A DNA stretch of 64,000 bases from Arcicella sp040387735 (GCA_040387735.1 JAZKDE010000033.1:1-64000); one strand, 5' to 3'; numbered from the stretch's first letter, positions 23,135 to 32,817 are shown. Notes: generated by a model not told the origin, from the letters alone. Made by a program: numbers and translations.

Positions 23135-25159
23135 ATGTATATCCCCGAATCGTATGATGGTTTTTGTCAGTTTTGGACGAATAATCAGCAGACGGCTATG
23201 TCAACGTATATAGCTAAAAAGCAATCATTTATACCTAACCTTCTTCCAGAACAAGCAGTGCAAATTTCTGCCGTGCAATTAGCTTACATTTTGGAAAAAC
23301 GTTTTGGGCAACCCGCTTTTTATCAGGCACTCAATCCTGATAATACCGTTGAAAGCCCCATTAATCAACAACAGGATGGGAATTGGTTACAGACTGTTAA
23401 CATGGTTGGAATTAATGTCAGAACGATTGGAAGTTTTTGGAATGTTGTAAAATATGCTTTGACTTTACCAACCGCTCAGTCGTCGGTTCATTTATTACCC
23501 ATCTGGGAATGTGGTGTGGTAGCCAGTTTGTACGGAATAGCCAGTTGGAATATTAATCCAGAATTTTTTGATGCTGAATTAGCCCTTGCTTTTCCCCACC
23601 TCAATACCGTTGAAAAACAACTAAAAGTAGTTACAAATTTACTCCACTTGATGGGAAAAACGGTAGGAATGGATGTTATACCACATACTGACCGTTATTC
23701 AGAAGTAGCGTTAGCGAATCCTCAATTTTTTGAATGGCTACAACGGCGTGAATTTAAAATTATCAACCATTCCGAAAACCTACACGAAAAAGTACAAGAG
23801 CGTATTTTAGATTTTCTTTACCAAAATGGAGGAGCAACTTCAGAAGATTATCCAAAGCAAAAAGAGGATTTTTTCAACAACGAAATATATTCAGAAGAAA
23901 ATCGACTGAGATTGCTTTTCGGGGAAAAAATGCAACTCGAATCACGTACTAAACGACGGAATGATTTGATAAACCATTTGTTCACCGAAGGTTACGAGCC
24001 AGTACCCGCTACGATGGCACCTCCATACCGAGGATTGGAAGTTGACCACCGTGAAGAAGCAAAAACCGTTGATGCAGACGGAAGAGTTTGGCGTGATTAT
24101 ATCATTACCAAACCCGAAACAATGTCAAGGGTTTTTGGTCCATTGGCACGAGTAAAATTGTACGAATGCAAGGACGAAAACCGTAATTGGGAAATTGATT
24201 TTTCAAAACCTCGGCGGGAAGTTTGGCAATATATGGCGGGAAAATATGCAGAAATCGCCCTACAATACAACTTTGATTTCATGCGGGGAGATATGTCTCA
24301 CGTACAAATGAATCCGAATGGAACACCTTCAGAACCAGATATTTATTACGATATTCACAAATATATCAAACACGAAATTCAGCGAGAGAAACCGTCATTT
24401 GGCTACTTTGCTGAAAGTTTCTTAGCTCCGCCAAATACCATGGCGTATGGCGTTGAAGAGGACCATTTAGAAGGCTCTGACACTGATACAACTTTGGGCG
24501 ATTTACAGTCAATGGTTGTAGGAACAGAACGTTTTATTTCCGAATTTGCTCGTTATCATCAGTTGTTGGTTACCCGTAAATTTGCCCCCAATTTTACTAT
24601 TATGACGGCGGATAAAGACGATCCACGCTTTGATGAGTTTTATTTAAAAGGCAATGAGCTTAGAATGTTTATTGGTTTATTTCTCACGGATATGCCATCG
24701 TATATGGCTCTGGGTTTTGAACAAAGAGACGCTCATCCAACCCCTGCTCCCAACGAAAAATATACAAAATTGTACGTTTTTCAGCTTTCAGAAGGAGAAA
24801 AAGCAACTATTGGGAAATATCAATGGGGACAAAATGGAATGTTATTTCATAATCTCATGATTTTGAAGGATATTTCGGACAAAATTAACCAAATAATTGA
24901 GAACCAAGCAATTGAATGGTTAATTCAACCAGATTTTTCGGGTCAACAAAAAGTCATTGCGTGGACTCAGGCACAAAACCCAAGGTATATTTTTATCGTA
25001 AATTTGGATATTGATAATAACTCGCAAATCCCCAACTTGACAGTAGGATATAAACCTTACTTCTCAACTCACCATACCAGTGCGTGGGAAAACGGTGAAT
25101 CGCCTATTTTATCAGTAGATTCTTTGCAAGCGGGTGAATGTAGAATTTATGAAATATAA
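23135..25159 (+). CDS. Divergent GH13-like (alpha-amylase superfamily) protein
   Basis: A protein of 674 residues, cytoplasmic because no signal peptide is seen. Four places read like the GH13 regions in order: VGMDVIPHTD (D180, region I), FMRGDMSH (D386, nucleophile position), GYFAESFLAPP (E427, acid/base position) and MTADKDDPR (D493/D495/D496, region IV). The segment LFLTDMPSYMALGFEQRD then resembles the ...PMLFMGQE strand that closes the barrel. The C-terminus looks like a beta domain. About 150 residues between regions I and II (including the ELEKR-poor stretch PPYRGLEVDHREEAKTVDAD) have no counterpart in ordinary amylases. A role in glycogen or maltodextrin turnover is plausible but not shown. 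Confidence 0.7.
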   Translation: MYIPESYDGFCQFWTNNQQTAMSTYIAKKQSFIPNLLPEQAVQISAVQLAYILEKRFGQPAFYQALNPDNTVESPINQQQDGNWLQTVNMVGINVRTIGSFWNVVKYALTLPTAQSSVHLLPIWECGVVASLYGIASWNINPEFFDAELALAFPHLNTVEKQLKVVTNLLHLMGKTVGMDVIPHTDRYSEVALANPQFFEWLQRREFKIINHSENLHEKVQERILDFLYQNGGATSEDYPKQKEDFFNNEIYSEENRLRLLFGEKMQLESRTKRRNDLINHLFTEGYEPVPATMAPPYRGLEVDHREEAKTVDADGRVWRDYIITKPETMSRVFGPLARVKLYECKDENRNWEIDFSKPRREVWQYMAGKYAEIALQYNFDFMRGDMSHVQMNPNGTPSEPDIYYDIHKYIKHEIQREKPSFGYFAESFLAPPNTMAYGVEEDHLEGSDTDTTLGDLQSMVVGTERFISEFARYHQLLVTRKFAPNFTIMTADKDDPRFDEFYLKGNELRMFIGLFLTDMPSYMALGFEQRDAHPTPAPNEKYTKLYVFQLSEGEKATIGKYQWGQNGMLFHNLMILKDISDKINQIIENQAIEWLIQPDFSGQQKVIAWTQAQNPRYIFIVNLDIDNNSQIPNLTVGYKPYFSTHHTSAWENGESPILSVDSLQAGECRIYEI

Positions 25160-25351
25160 AAGGTTAATAAAATTGAATTCTTGGAAATTTTGTTTTTACT
25201 CATTTTTGAGATTTATCTTTCTTTTAATCACCTTCAAAAGTATTTAATCACATATTTTTAGTGCAGAAAGTAGAATTTCAAAACATTATAAAATGATATT
25301 GCGTTTTAATACATAACAAATAAAGACCTAACTACTAACTAACACATCCTT

Positions 25352-25945
25352 ATGACGGAGAAAAAAACAGGTTTGGGCGTAAAAAAAAATACCAGTTTCT
25401 GGAACGAAAAATGGATTGATATTCCATTTCCAGAAGTGGAAAATCCACCCATTTACAAGGTTTCAAATTACGGTCGACTCAAGAGTTATCAAAATGATCC
25501 TGACCAAGGAGACATCATTGGAGGCTCCAAAATTCAGGGATATAAATCACTGAATATCAGAGCAAAAGGTAATAAATCATTAAACCGTTATGTCCATAAA
25601 TTGGTAGCGGAATTCTTCGTGCCGAAAGGTGATTATGAAGAACGAAAGTTTGTCCTTCATCTCGACCACGACAAACTTAATAATCATTGGGAAAATCTAA
25701 AATGGGCTTCTCGTGACGAAATGACTTTGCACAATCGAGAAAATCCTGCGGTGAAAGACCGAGTGATTCCGAAGCGAACGAAGAATTACAAACTGACTGA
25801 AAGTAAAGTGATTATGATTAAGAAGATGTTAAAGTCGGATAAAAATCGCTTGAAAATGATTGCCAAACAATTCGGCATTACACATACCCAACTTAACCGC
25901 ATTCGCTCAGGAGAAAACTGGGGCCATGTAAAATTAGAAGAATAA
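25352..25945 (+). CDS. NUMOD4 / HNH endonuclease-like protein
   Basis: A protein of 197 residues. NUMOD4 is at about 18-46 (KWIDIPFPEVENPPIYKVSN, then YGRLKSY). An HNH_3-type region spans 80-130, with VHKLVAEFFVPKG and LHLDHDKLNNHWENLKW carrying the His and Asn residues. A C-terminal helix-turn-helix is at about 145-190 (IAKQFGITHTQLNRIRSGEN). These modules occur in homing endonucleases and in phage-derived nicking enzymes. No intron or intein is visible around it and the flanking genes are intact, so it is a free-standing copy. DNA cleavage is inferred. Confidence 0.85.
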   Translation: MTEKKTGLGVKKNTSFWNEKWIDIPFPEVENPPIYKVSNYGRLKSYQNDPDQGDIIGGSKIQGYKSLNIRAKGNKSLNRYVHKLVAEFFVPKGDYEERKFVLHLDHDKLNNHWENLKWASRDEMTLHNRENPAVKDRVIPKRTKNYKLTESKVIMIKKMLKSDKNRLKMIAKQFGITHTQLNRIRSGENWGHVKLEE

Positions 25946-26065
25946 AGTATCCATTTCTATTACAAAAATCAAGTTACACATTAAATAATTAACCATTTTA
26001 GTACCCACATTTTGACCAATTCCCAACATTAAAAATAAATATCTAATTGCTTAAAGAAAAATATT

Positions 26066-26101
26066 AAAAAAGGGTTGGTAGAAATACCAACCCTTTTTTT
26101 A
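26066..26101. terminator. Bidirectional intrinsic terminator
   Basis: AAAAAAGGGTTGGTA, loop GAAA, TACCAACCC and a T run. It separates the HNH gene from the convergent GMC oxidoreductase gene. Confidence 0.92.
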
Positions 26102-26120
26102 AACTCAACTACTTTAAAAG

Positions 26121-27836
26121 CTATAAATTCCCTTTTCTCATTTCTTTTACCGCATAATCCGCCGAACGAGCAGTCATCGCCATATAAGTTAATGATGGAT
26201 TTTGGGTTGACGTTGAAGTCATTGATGCTCCGTCAGTTACAAATACATTTTTGCAAGAATGTAGAGCATTCCATTTATTCAAAAGTGATGTTTTGGGGTC
26301 TTTACCCATTCTGACACCACCCATTTCGTGAATATCTAAACCTGGAGTGCGGTTAGAATCGTTCGTTCTAATGTTTTTGAAGCCTGCTTTTGTGTACATT
26401 TCTGTCAGTTGCTCAAAGAAATCTTTGGTCATTTTCACGTCGTTATCGTCATAATCAACCGAAATTTTCAACTGCGGAATTCCCCAAGGGTCAACCAACG
26501 TTTTGTCCAAAGTCACATAATTACTTTCTTTCGGAATGGTTTCGCCCATCATGTGTGAGCCTACACTCCAAACATTATTCAAGGATGGATTCAATAAGCC
26601 CTTTTTCAAATCTTCACCCATTCCACTTCTATCGTCATGCTGATAACGACCAGCCGAGAAGCCAGAAGCATAACCACGCAAAAAGTCTGTTTCTTGTTTG
26701 AAAACATTTCTAAAACGAGGAATATACGGTGAATTTGGGCGGCGACCATCCGTGGTACTGTCTAAGTATCCTTCGTATTCGGCATTAATTGTAGCACGAT
26801 AGTTATGAAAGGCTACGAATTTTCCGAGAACTCCACTATCATTTCCCAAACCATTCTGGAAACGATGAGAAGTTGAATTCAATAAAATCAAGTTAGAATT
26901 TAAAGCTGCCGCATTCACAAAAATAATTCTTGCGTAATACTCAATCATTTCTTTCGTGTTAGCATCAATAACTCTTACGCCCGTTGCTTTGCCTTTTTTC
27001 TCGTCATAAATAATTGAATGAACGACTGAATCTGGACGTAAAGTCATTTTTCCAGTTTTCGCAGCCCAAGGTAAAGTCGAAGAATTGCTACTAAAATATC
27101 CACCGTAGGGACAACCTCGTTCGCAAATAGTTCGGTGCTGACAAGATGCTCTTCCTTGGTCGTAATGTATCTTTTTAGGTTCCGTCAAATGTGCAGCACG
27201 CCCCATAATAATGTGGCGATCTTTATAGTTTTTGGCAACTTCCTGACTAAAATATTTCTCAACGCAATTCATTTCGTGCGGTGGCAAAAACTCACCGTCG
27301 GGAAGAGAAGCTAAACCATCTTTATTCCCAGAAATTCCCGCAAATTTCTCAACGTAACTGTACCACGGAGCTAAATCAGCATAACGAATAGGCCAATCTA
27401 CTGCAAATCCATCACGAGCAGGCCCTTCAAAATCAAATTCTGACCAACGTTGTGTTTGTCTGGCCCACATCAAAGATTTTCCACCCGTTTGGTAGCCCCG
27501 AATCCAGTCAAAAGGTTTTTCTTGGACATAAGGATGTTCCGCATCTTTCACAAAAAACTGCTCCGTTCCTTCATAAAAAGCGTAACATTTACTAATAATA
27601 GGATTGGCATCTTTAACCTCCTGTTTGAGTTGATTTCGGTGTTCAAACTCCCACGGTTGTTTCATGGTTGTTGGGTAGTCCATTACGTGTCTTACTTCAC
27701 GTCCACGTTCCAAAACTAAAGTACGTAAACCTTTCCCTGTCAGTTCTTTAGCTGCCCAACCACCGCTAATTCCTGAGCCAATTACGATGGCATCGAAGGT
27801 TCTATTTTTTACTGAATCTATATTAAGATTTGACAT
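26121..27836 (-). CDS. GMC family oxidoreductase (sugar/gluconate dehydrogenase-type large subunit)
   Basis: A protein of 571 residues. The FAD-binding Rossmann motif GSGISGGWAAKELTGKG and ERG lie at residues 16-45. The substrate domain holds the Cys-rich stretch CQHRTICERGCPYGG, common in the membrane-linked gluconate/sugar dehydrogenases. The C-terminal GMC motif is VTDGASMTSTSTQNPSLTYM, preceded by HEMGGVRMG. It oxidises an alcohol or sugar and passes electrons to a membrane acceptor in known relatives. The small subunit and a lactonase lie upstream on the same strand, which supports an aldose-to-lactone step. No cytochrome subunit is in the cluster. Confidence 0.93.
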   Translation of the reverse strand: MSNLNIDSVKNRTFDAIVIGSGISGGWAAKELTGKGLRTLVLERGREVRHVMDYPTTMKQPWEFEHRNQLKQEVKDANPIISKCYAFYEGTEQFFVKDAEHPYVQEKPFDWIRGYQTGGKSLMWARQTQRWSEFDFEGPARDGFAVDWPIRYADLAPWYSYVEKFAGISGNKDGLASLPDGEFLPPHEMNCVEKYFSQEVAKNYKDRHIIMGRAAHLTEPKKIHYDQGRASCQHRTICERGCPYGGYFSSNSSTLPWAAKTGKMTLRPDSVVHSIIYDEKKGKATGVRVIDANTKEMIEYYARIIFVNAAALNSNLILLNSTSHRFQNGLGNDSGVLGKFVAFHNYRATINAEYEGYLDSTTDGRRPNSPYIPRFRNVFKQETDFLRGYASGFSAGRYQHDDRSGMGEDLKKGLLNPSLNNVWSVGSHMMGETIPKESNYVTLDKTLVDPWGIPQLKISVDYDDNDVKMTKDFFEQLTEMYTKAGFKNIRTNDSNRTPGLDIHEMGGVRMGKDPKTSLLNKWNALHSCKNVFVTDGASMTSTSTQNPSLTYMAMTARSADYAVKEMRKGNL

Positions 27837-27890
27837 TATTTCAATGGATGAATGATAGAATTATTGAATGTATGACTAAAACGCTGTACA

Positions 27891-28412
27891 TTATTTTTTT
27901 ACGGGAACACAACCATAATAATGACCAGGGGCAAATTCAAATTTTCGGAGATTAGTCATTACATATTCAGAATTGAGATAACCCTGAATAACCAGATTTT
28001 TAACTAAACGAACGAAAGCTTTGTCATCGCTATTTTCAGCATTGGACATTTTACTCAAAATATCTAATTTTTGTTTGCCATCACATTCTACAAAAGCCTT
28101 TCCTGCTTCTTTTTTAGCGAGAGCATCTACTGAATCAAGTCCTTTTTTGAAAATATCTTGAGCCTTTTTATCATAACAATCTGCTACCATTTTGACAGTA
28201 AATTGATGTATATTAAGTTCTTTAGCTCCTAGAGTATCAGTTTTTGGAATTATCGTTTCGACAATTTCAGCCAAGAGATTTTCTTGCGATGAGAATATGA
28301 TAACTTGAGAATTTTGCAACGATTCTCGGTTCCAAGCATTTGCCCACGACGGCAGTATAATAGCACTACCAATTGTCAAGGCAAGATTTTTAATTGCTGA
28401 ACGTCTTTGCAT
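27891..28412 (-). CDS. Gluconate 2-dehydrogenase subunit 3 family protein
   Basis: A protein of 173 residues from the ATG at 28410-28412. This start gives MQRRSAIKNLALTIGSAI, a twin-arginine type signal, as is usual for the small subunit of GMC dehydrogenases. An alternative ATG is three codons upstream. Typical content includes ETIIPKTDTLGAKELNIHQF and a C-terminal GHYYGC. The subunit escorts the FAD subunit through the Tat pathway in studied systems. It is followed after 54 bp by the GMC gene. Confidence 0.88.
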   Translation of the reverse strand: MQRRSAIKNLALTIGSAIILPSWANAWNRESLQNSQVIIFSSQENLLAEIVETIIPKTDTLGAKELNIHQFTVKMVADCYDKKAQDIFKKGLDSVDALAKKEAGKAFVECDGKQKLDILSKMSNAENSDDKAFVRLVKNLVIQGYLNSEYVMTNLRKFEFAPGHYYGCVPVKK

Positions 28413-28505
28413 TTTTATCATTAAATTATTGGGGAATTGAGCAAATGTTTTGATTATAAAAATAAAAGAAAAATATTCAAGCACTATCCTTTGCTGTAAT
28501 TACTA

Positions 28506-29648
28506 TTAAAATTTCACCATCTTCAAACACACTGGCGTTGGTACTGCAATTTCTTTGCCTGTTGGCGTAAGCGTTCCTTTTACTGTATCACGCTTGAAAA
28601 TCACAATATTGTCCGTTTTTTGATTGGCTACCAAAACATAATTTCCCGTTGGGTCAATCATAAAGTTTCTCGGCACTTGCCCCATCACGGATTGATTGGT
28701 AATGTAGGTTAATTTACCCGTTTTTGAGTCAATAGAATAAATGACAATACTGTCATGAAAGCGATTTGAACCATACAAAAATTTACCATCGGGCGAAATA
28801 TGAATATCTGCACATGAATTATTACCTTTATAATCGGCAGGTAAAGTAGAAATACTCTGAATGGCATTTAAAGCACCTTTTTGATAATCAAAAACCGTTA
28901 CTTCACTCGTTAATTCTTGGATAACATAAGCAAATTTTCCGTTGGGGTGAATCGTAAAATGTCTTGGACCAGTACCATCTTTTACCTTTGTAAATGGAGG
29001 ATTTCCGTTACTCAATTTCCCTGTTTTGGCATCTAAAGAATAAGTCATTATTTTATCAATTCCCAAATCTGGAACAAAAACATCCACATTATTCGGAGCA
29101 ATATTGATTGAGTGAACGTGAGCTTTTTCTTGGCGTTCTGCATTTGTGCCTTTGCCTTCGTGTTGAATAGTTTGCGTTGGACTTCCTAAACCACCGTTGG
29201 CTTCCACAGGTAGAACGGTCAGACTTCCCGCCCCATAATTCCCCACAATTACCCACTTCCCAGTCTTATCAACCGCCACATGACAAGGGTAATTTCCATT
29301 GGAAGTTTGCGTGCTTAACTGCGTCAAACTACCCGATTTTTTATCAAAGGAAAAAGCATAAATGGCTCCATTATTATCAATTTCACCAGCAGAATAAACG
29401 TATTTTTCATTGGGAGAAACCGCTAAAAAAGAGGGATTTTTAAGATTTTTTGCAATACTTTCAGCCTTAAATTCCCCCGTTACGGTGTTGAACTTATAGA
29501 CGTAAATTCCTTCGCTCTTGCCCGAAGTATAAGTACCAACCAAAAGATGATATTCGCTTCCCAAAGGCTTTTTGGTAGCTTTTTGAGCGTAAATGAAAAT
29601 ATTAGCGAATATTAAAAATACTAAGAGAAAAATTGAGATGCGTTTCAT
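28506..29648 (-). CDS. Lactonase family beta-propeller protein (secreted)
   Basis: A protein of 380 residues. The signal peptide ISIFLLVFLIFANIFIYAQ is followed by a seven-bladed propeller of the 6-phosphogluconolactonase (Pgl) type: LLVGTYTSGKSEGIYVYKF, then repeated phrases such as PSFLAVSPNEKYVYSAGE and DIHISPDGKFLYGSNR. It hydrolyses sugar lactones. It is the first gene of an operon with subunit 3 and the GMC oxidoreductase, so it probably opens the lactone made by the dehydrogenase in the periplasm. Confidence 0.92.
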   Translation of the reverse strand: MKRISIFLLVFLIFANIFIYAQKATKKPLGSEYHLLVGTYTSGKSEGIYVYKFNTVTGEFKAESIAKNLKNPSFLAVSPNEKYVYSAGEIDNNGAIYAFSFDKKSGSLTQLSTQTSNGNYPCHVAVDKTGKWVIVGNYGAGSLTVLPVEANGGLGSPTQTIQHEGKGTNAERQEKAHVHSINIAPNNVDVFVPDLGIDKIMTYSLDAKTGKLSNGNPPFTKVKDGTGPRHFTIHPNGKFAYVIQELTSEVTVFDYQKGALNAIQSISTLPADYKGNNSCADIHISPDGKFLYGSNRFHDSIVIYSIDSKTGKLTYITNQSVMGQVPRNFMIDPTGNYVLVANQKTDNIVIFKRDTVKGTLTPTGKEIAVPTPVCLKMVKF

Positions 29649-29703
29649 GAAAAAAGTTAAATTGTTGTGAACTTACAATTTATGAATTTTTCAACATGAA
29701 ACA

Positions 29704-29739
29704 TAAAAAAAGCCCTGTAAAGGCGTACCTTACAGGGCG
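29704..29739 (-). terminator. Intrinsic terminator of the hsp20 gene
   Basis: GCCCTGTAA (29712-29720) pairs with TTACAGGGC (29730-29738). On the minus strand it is followed by a T run. Confidence 0.9.
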
Positions 29740-29778
29740 GGATATATAGATAGTAATTAGTTTCTAATCCTGAGATTA

Positions 29779-30174
29779 TTAAAATTCTACTTCCACATTT
29801 CGCTTAAATCCTTTTTTATTTTCGTCAAAAGGCATTATAATTTTCCATTGATTATTATGATAACGAGCCGAAATATTTTCGACATCCACAAAATTTGGCA
29901 ACATTAATTGTCCAATCGTTTGCGGCACGTAATTCTCCGCAATTTCTTGTTCAGCCGTTTTCAAAACGGGTTGCAAGGCGTATAGCCACAAACGGTTATC
30001 TTCAATATCTACTTTCAAATGGTCGGCTTGTAAACCTGCTACTTTTACGAAGATTTCGTAAGAATCTGACGTTTGATTAACCTCAATATTGGGTTCAACT
30101 CGTCCACCGTTTAATGTATTCGTAAAATCTATATTTGCTAAAATCTCTCTCGGAATTACTATTTTCTTTTCCAT
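29779..30174 (-). CDS. Hsp20/alpha-crystallin family small heat shock protein
   Basis: A protein of 131 residues. The alpha-crystallin domain covers about 25-125: PNIEVNQTSDSYEIFVKVAG, LQADHLKVDIEDNRLWLYAL and IGQLMLPNFVDVENISARYH. The usual closing motif, GVLxI/LPK, is weak here (NNQWKIIMPFDENKKGF), so the assignment rests on the beta-sandwich pattern and length. It would bind unfolded proteins in the cytoplasm. It stands alone with its own terminator. Confidence 0.85.
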   Translation of the reverse strand: MEKKIVIPREILANIDFTNTLNGGRVEPNIEVNQTSDSYEIFVKVAGLQADHLKVDIEDNRLWLYALQPVLKTAEQEIAENYVPQTIGQLMLPNFVDVENISARYHNNQWKIIMPFDENKKGFKRNVEVEF

Positions 30175-30373
30175 ATTTTTGTGCAGTTAATGAATTTATA
30201 CTTCCTGATGAAGAAGTAAATACTATTCTTCAAAACCTGTACCAGTCATTTTTTCAAGCCATTATGTCTTCTTTACAAGAAAACACAAAGACAAAATGAC
30301 ACAAATCATTAAAAGTAATGAATTTTGATACTCATTTTTGACAAAAGAAAGTTCATGATTTTAGGGAGGTCAC

Positions 30374-30422
30374 AAAAAAGAAGGCTTCACTCAGAGCGAA
30401 ATGTCACTCGGTAAAGCCTTCT
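30374..30422 (-). terminator. Intrinsic terminator of the L,D-transpeptidase gene
   Basis: AGAAGGCTT (30379-30387) and AAGCCTTCT (30414-30422) form the stem, with a T run on the minus-strand 3' side. Confidence 0.88.
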
Positions 30423-30449
30423 ATTAAATCAACATTTTATAAAAATCTT

Positions 30450-31202
30450 CTACTGAATCAAATACTTTCCAGTTTCGTCAACTGTAATCTTAGGTACAAT
30501 ATTACTCTTCTCGAAAGCATCAAAACCTGGTTTTAGCCACGACCAAAACTCTAATAATGTTGTGTTTGAGGCGTATTCTGTTTTCAATGCGGCATAATTT
30601 TCATCGGTCATTTTCATCGGAAAAATATGGATTGGAATTTCTTGTTCTCCACCTTTGGCACGGGCTGCTAATAAGTATAATTCTTTAATATTTTCGTCAC
30701 CCACGGGAATACAACCAATTGTGATGCACGAGCCATGAACGAAAATATTATCGCCAGGATTGAGCCAGTCAGCAAATTTTTTATCCGAAGCATTTGGATA
30801 ACCAACTCTGAAAGATAAATAATAATTACTGGTTGGATTAAAGGCATCAATGGAATAAAAACCTTCGGGTGTTTGTCTATCTCCCGAACGGCGTTTGGGT
30901 CCTAAAACACCCGTATTTGCACAAAAATCATAGACTTTTAGTAACTTAAAACTACTTTCACCCTTATTTTTTGCCCAAACTTCAAATTTTTGCTCTTTTT
31001 TAAAAACTCGAAAAAAAACTTCAAAATTAGTAGTACTGATACCTTTAGACAACAATAGGTCATCCACCGTTTTTCCTTTAGATTTAAGTGCTTCTCGAAC
31101 TCTCGGAAAACGAAGTTGAGCCTGATAAAAATCAATTGGTAATGTTGTCAATGAACTCAACAACAGCAATAAAAGTGGTAAGCAAAGGAAATATTTTTTC
31201 AT
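30450..31202 (-). CDS. L,D-transpeptidase family protein (YkuD fold)
   Basis: A protein of 250 residues from the ATG at 31200-31202; the following LCLPLLLLLLSSLT is a clear signal peptide. The YkuD active-site motif is FVHGSCITIGCIPVG, with His and the catalytic Cys. GVLGPKRRSGDRQTPEGFYS precedes it, as in YafK-type proteins. In the family these enzymes cross-link or trim peptidoglycan or link lipoproteins to it. The gene is divergent from the 96-residue protein at 31335. Confidence 0.9.
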   Translation of the reverse strand: MKKYFLCLPLLLLLLSSLTTLPIDFYQAQLRFPRVREALKSKGKTVDDLLLSKGISTTNFEVFFRVFKKEQKFEVWAKNKGESSFKLLKVYDFCANTGVLGPKRRSGDRQTPEGFYSIDAFNPTSNYYLSFRVGYPNASDKKFADWLNPGDNIFVHGSCITIGCIPVGDENIKELYLLAARAKGGEQEIPIHIFPMKMTDENYAALKTEYASNTTLLEFWSWLKPGFDAFEKSNIVPKITVDETGKYLIQ

Positions 31203-31334
31203 AGTGATTGATATTTGTGGATAAGTTATCGTGCAATTTATGAATTTTGACGGTAAAGACAATAATTGTACAATCGTGGATTTATGAGAAATTTATTTTA
31301 CGCTAAAATTCTTAAATTCGTAAGAAAAAACAAT

Positions 31335-31625
31335 ATGACACTCGCTGAATTTAATAACACGCTCCACGACTCAAATCCGCCTTCTGGTATTTCAGAAATT
31401 CTTGCAGCTCTTTGGCACGATGCCAAAGGTGATTGGGAAGCCGCCCACGATATTGCACAAACCCAAGAAGGTGTACAAGAGTATGACCGTCTTCATGCGT
31501 ATTTGCACCGTAAAGAAGGTGATAATTGGAATGCAAATTATTGGTATCGACGGGCTAAAACGACTATGTCCAATTTGAGTTTAACCGATGAATGGATATT
31601 TTTAGTTAATCAATATTTGAACTAA
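31335..31625 (+). CDS. Conserved small protein of unknown function
   Basis: A protein of 96 residues from the ATG at 31335. The upstream frame to 31266 is probably leader sequence. It has no signal peptide and is rich in Trp and His: ILAALWHDAKGDWEAAHDIA, DRLHAYLHRKEGDNWNANYW and YRRAKTTM. This resembles a cytoplasmic helical-repeat (TPR-like) hairpin. From memory, close relatives exist in many Bacteroidota and other phyla without a name. No function is assigned. Confidence 0.8.
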   Translation: MTLAEFNNTLHDSNPPSGISEILAALWHDAKGDWEAAHDIAQTQEGVQEYDRLHAYLHRKEGDNWNANYWYRRAKTTMSNLSLTDEWIFLVNQYLN

Positions 31626-31863
31626 AAAAGCACTTTTAGGTATTGAGTTTCTCTGAATCAAGCAAATCAGTGATTTTTGGAATAGCATTTGATTTCAACA
31701 CCGTTTATTCAGATTTGCTATCTTCTAAACCTTTACTGGCTTAATGCTAAATTAGATACCTTTTATCGCAAATATTCCTTTTTCTATTACCTTTGCAGAT
31801 ATTATATATTTTGACTGCAAAAATAAGTTATTTGCAGATTTTTTATCTATAATTTTAAAAATT

Positions 31864-32817
31864 ATGACAAAAATTACCCAATATATCGAACAAGCAAAGG
31901 GAAAGACACTTTTCTCAATTGAGATTATTCCACCCATAAAAGGCGAAAACATTCAAGCGTTGATGAATAATATTGAACCATTAATGGAGTTCAAACCGCC
32001 ATTCATTGAAGTAACTTATCACCGAGAAGAGTATTTAGAAAAAGTAGTTGATGGGCAAATTGCCAGAATTCCTGTAAGAAAGCGACCAGGGACTGTGGGG
32101 ATTTGTGCGAGTTTGATGAATCGTTTCAAAGTTGATGCCGTTCCGCACGTAATTTGTGGTGGTTTTACTCGTGAAGAAACCGAGGACTTTTTATTCGATT
32201 TGCACTATTTGGGTATTGATAATGTACTGGTACTGAGAGGTGACCCCGTAAAAGGAAATGCCGCTTTCACGCCTGAAAAAGGTGGTCACGCTTACGCAAG
32301 CGACCTTTTACAACAGGTTGTGAGCATGAATCAGGGGAAATTGCTGCACGAAGAAACGCAATCTTCTCCTACCGATTTTTGCATTGGCGTGGCGGGTTAT
32401 CCCGAAAAACATTTTGAGTCGCCAAACCTAAATATTGACTTCAGCTATTTGAAACAAAAAGTAGCAATGGGGGCCGATTACATCGTTACACAAATGTTTT
32501 TTGACAATCAGAAATACTTTGATTTCGTAAAGAAATGTCGTGCCGAAGGAATCAACGTACCCATTATTCCAGGTTTAAAGCCAATCGCTACCAAAAAACA
32601 GTTAACCGTTTTACCAAGAATTTTTCATTTGGATATGCCTGACGACTTAGTTAATGCGGTAAATGCTTGCAAAACCGATAAAGACGTAAAACAGGTGGGG
32701 GTAGAATGGTGTATCCAACAATGTAAAGAATTAATTGCTGCCGAAGCTCCAATTTTACACTTTTATACCATGAGTAAATCGGAAAGCACAAAAAAGATTG
32801 CAGAAGCTATTTTTTAG
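31864..32817 (+). CDS. metF: Methylenetetrahydrofolate reductase [NAD(P)H]
   Basis: A protein of 317 residues, the bacterial length. It makes 5-methyltetrahydrofolate, the methyl donor for MetH. The FAD-binding TIM barrel shows FSIEIIPPIKGENI at the N-terminus (catalytic Glu), VLRGDP around 120 and GADYIVTQMFFDNQKYFDFV followed by PIIPGLKPI. A TAnnTTTG word (TACCTTTG at 31788-31795) lies 69 bp upstream, without a good -33 partner. No SAM riboswitch was recognised. Confidence 0.95.
   Translation: MTKITQYIEQAKGKTLFSIEIIPPIKGENIQALMNNIEPLMEFKPPFIEVTYHREEYLEKVVDGQIARIPVRKRPGTVGICASLMNRFKVDAVPHVICGGFTREETEDFLFDLHYLGIDNVLVLRGDPVKGNAAFTPEKGGHAYASDLLQQVVSMNQGKLLHEETQSSPTDFCIGVAGYPEKHFESPNLNIDFSYLKQKVAMGADYIVTQMFFDNQKYFDFVKKCRAEGINVPIIPGLKPIATKKQLTVLPRIFHLDMPDDLVNAVNACKTDKDVKQVGVEWCIQQCKELIAAEAPILHFYTMSKSESTKKIAEAIF

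Noticed and set aside
25352..25945. NUMOD4/HNH gene as a sign of a group I intron or prophage
   Set aside because: Flanking genes are intact, and no intron core, integrase or phage genes are seen.
31626..31863. Possible SAM or cobalamin riboswitch before metF, and before metH at 7934-7984
   Set aside because: I could not find the conserved core of any known SAM or cobalamin riboswitch in either leader; the metH leader is only 51 bp.
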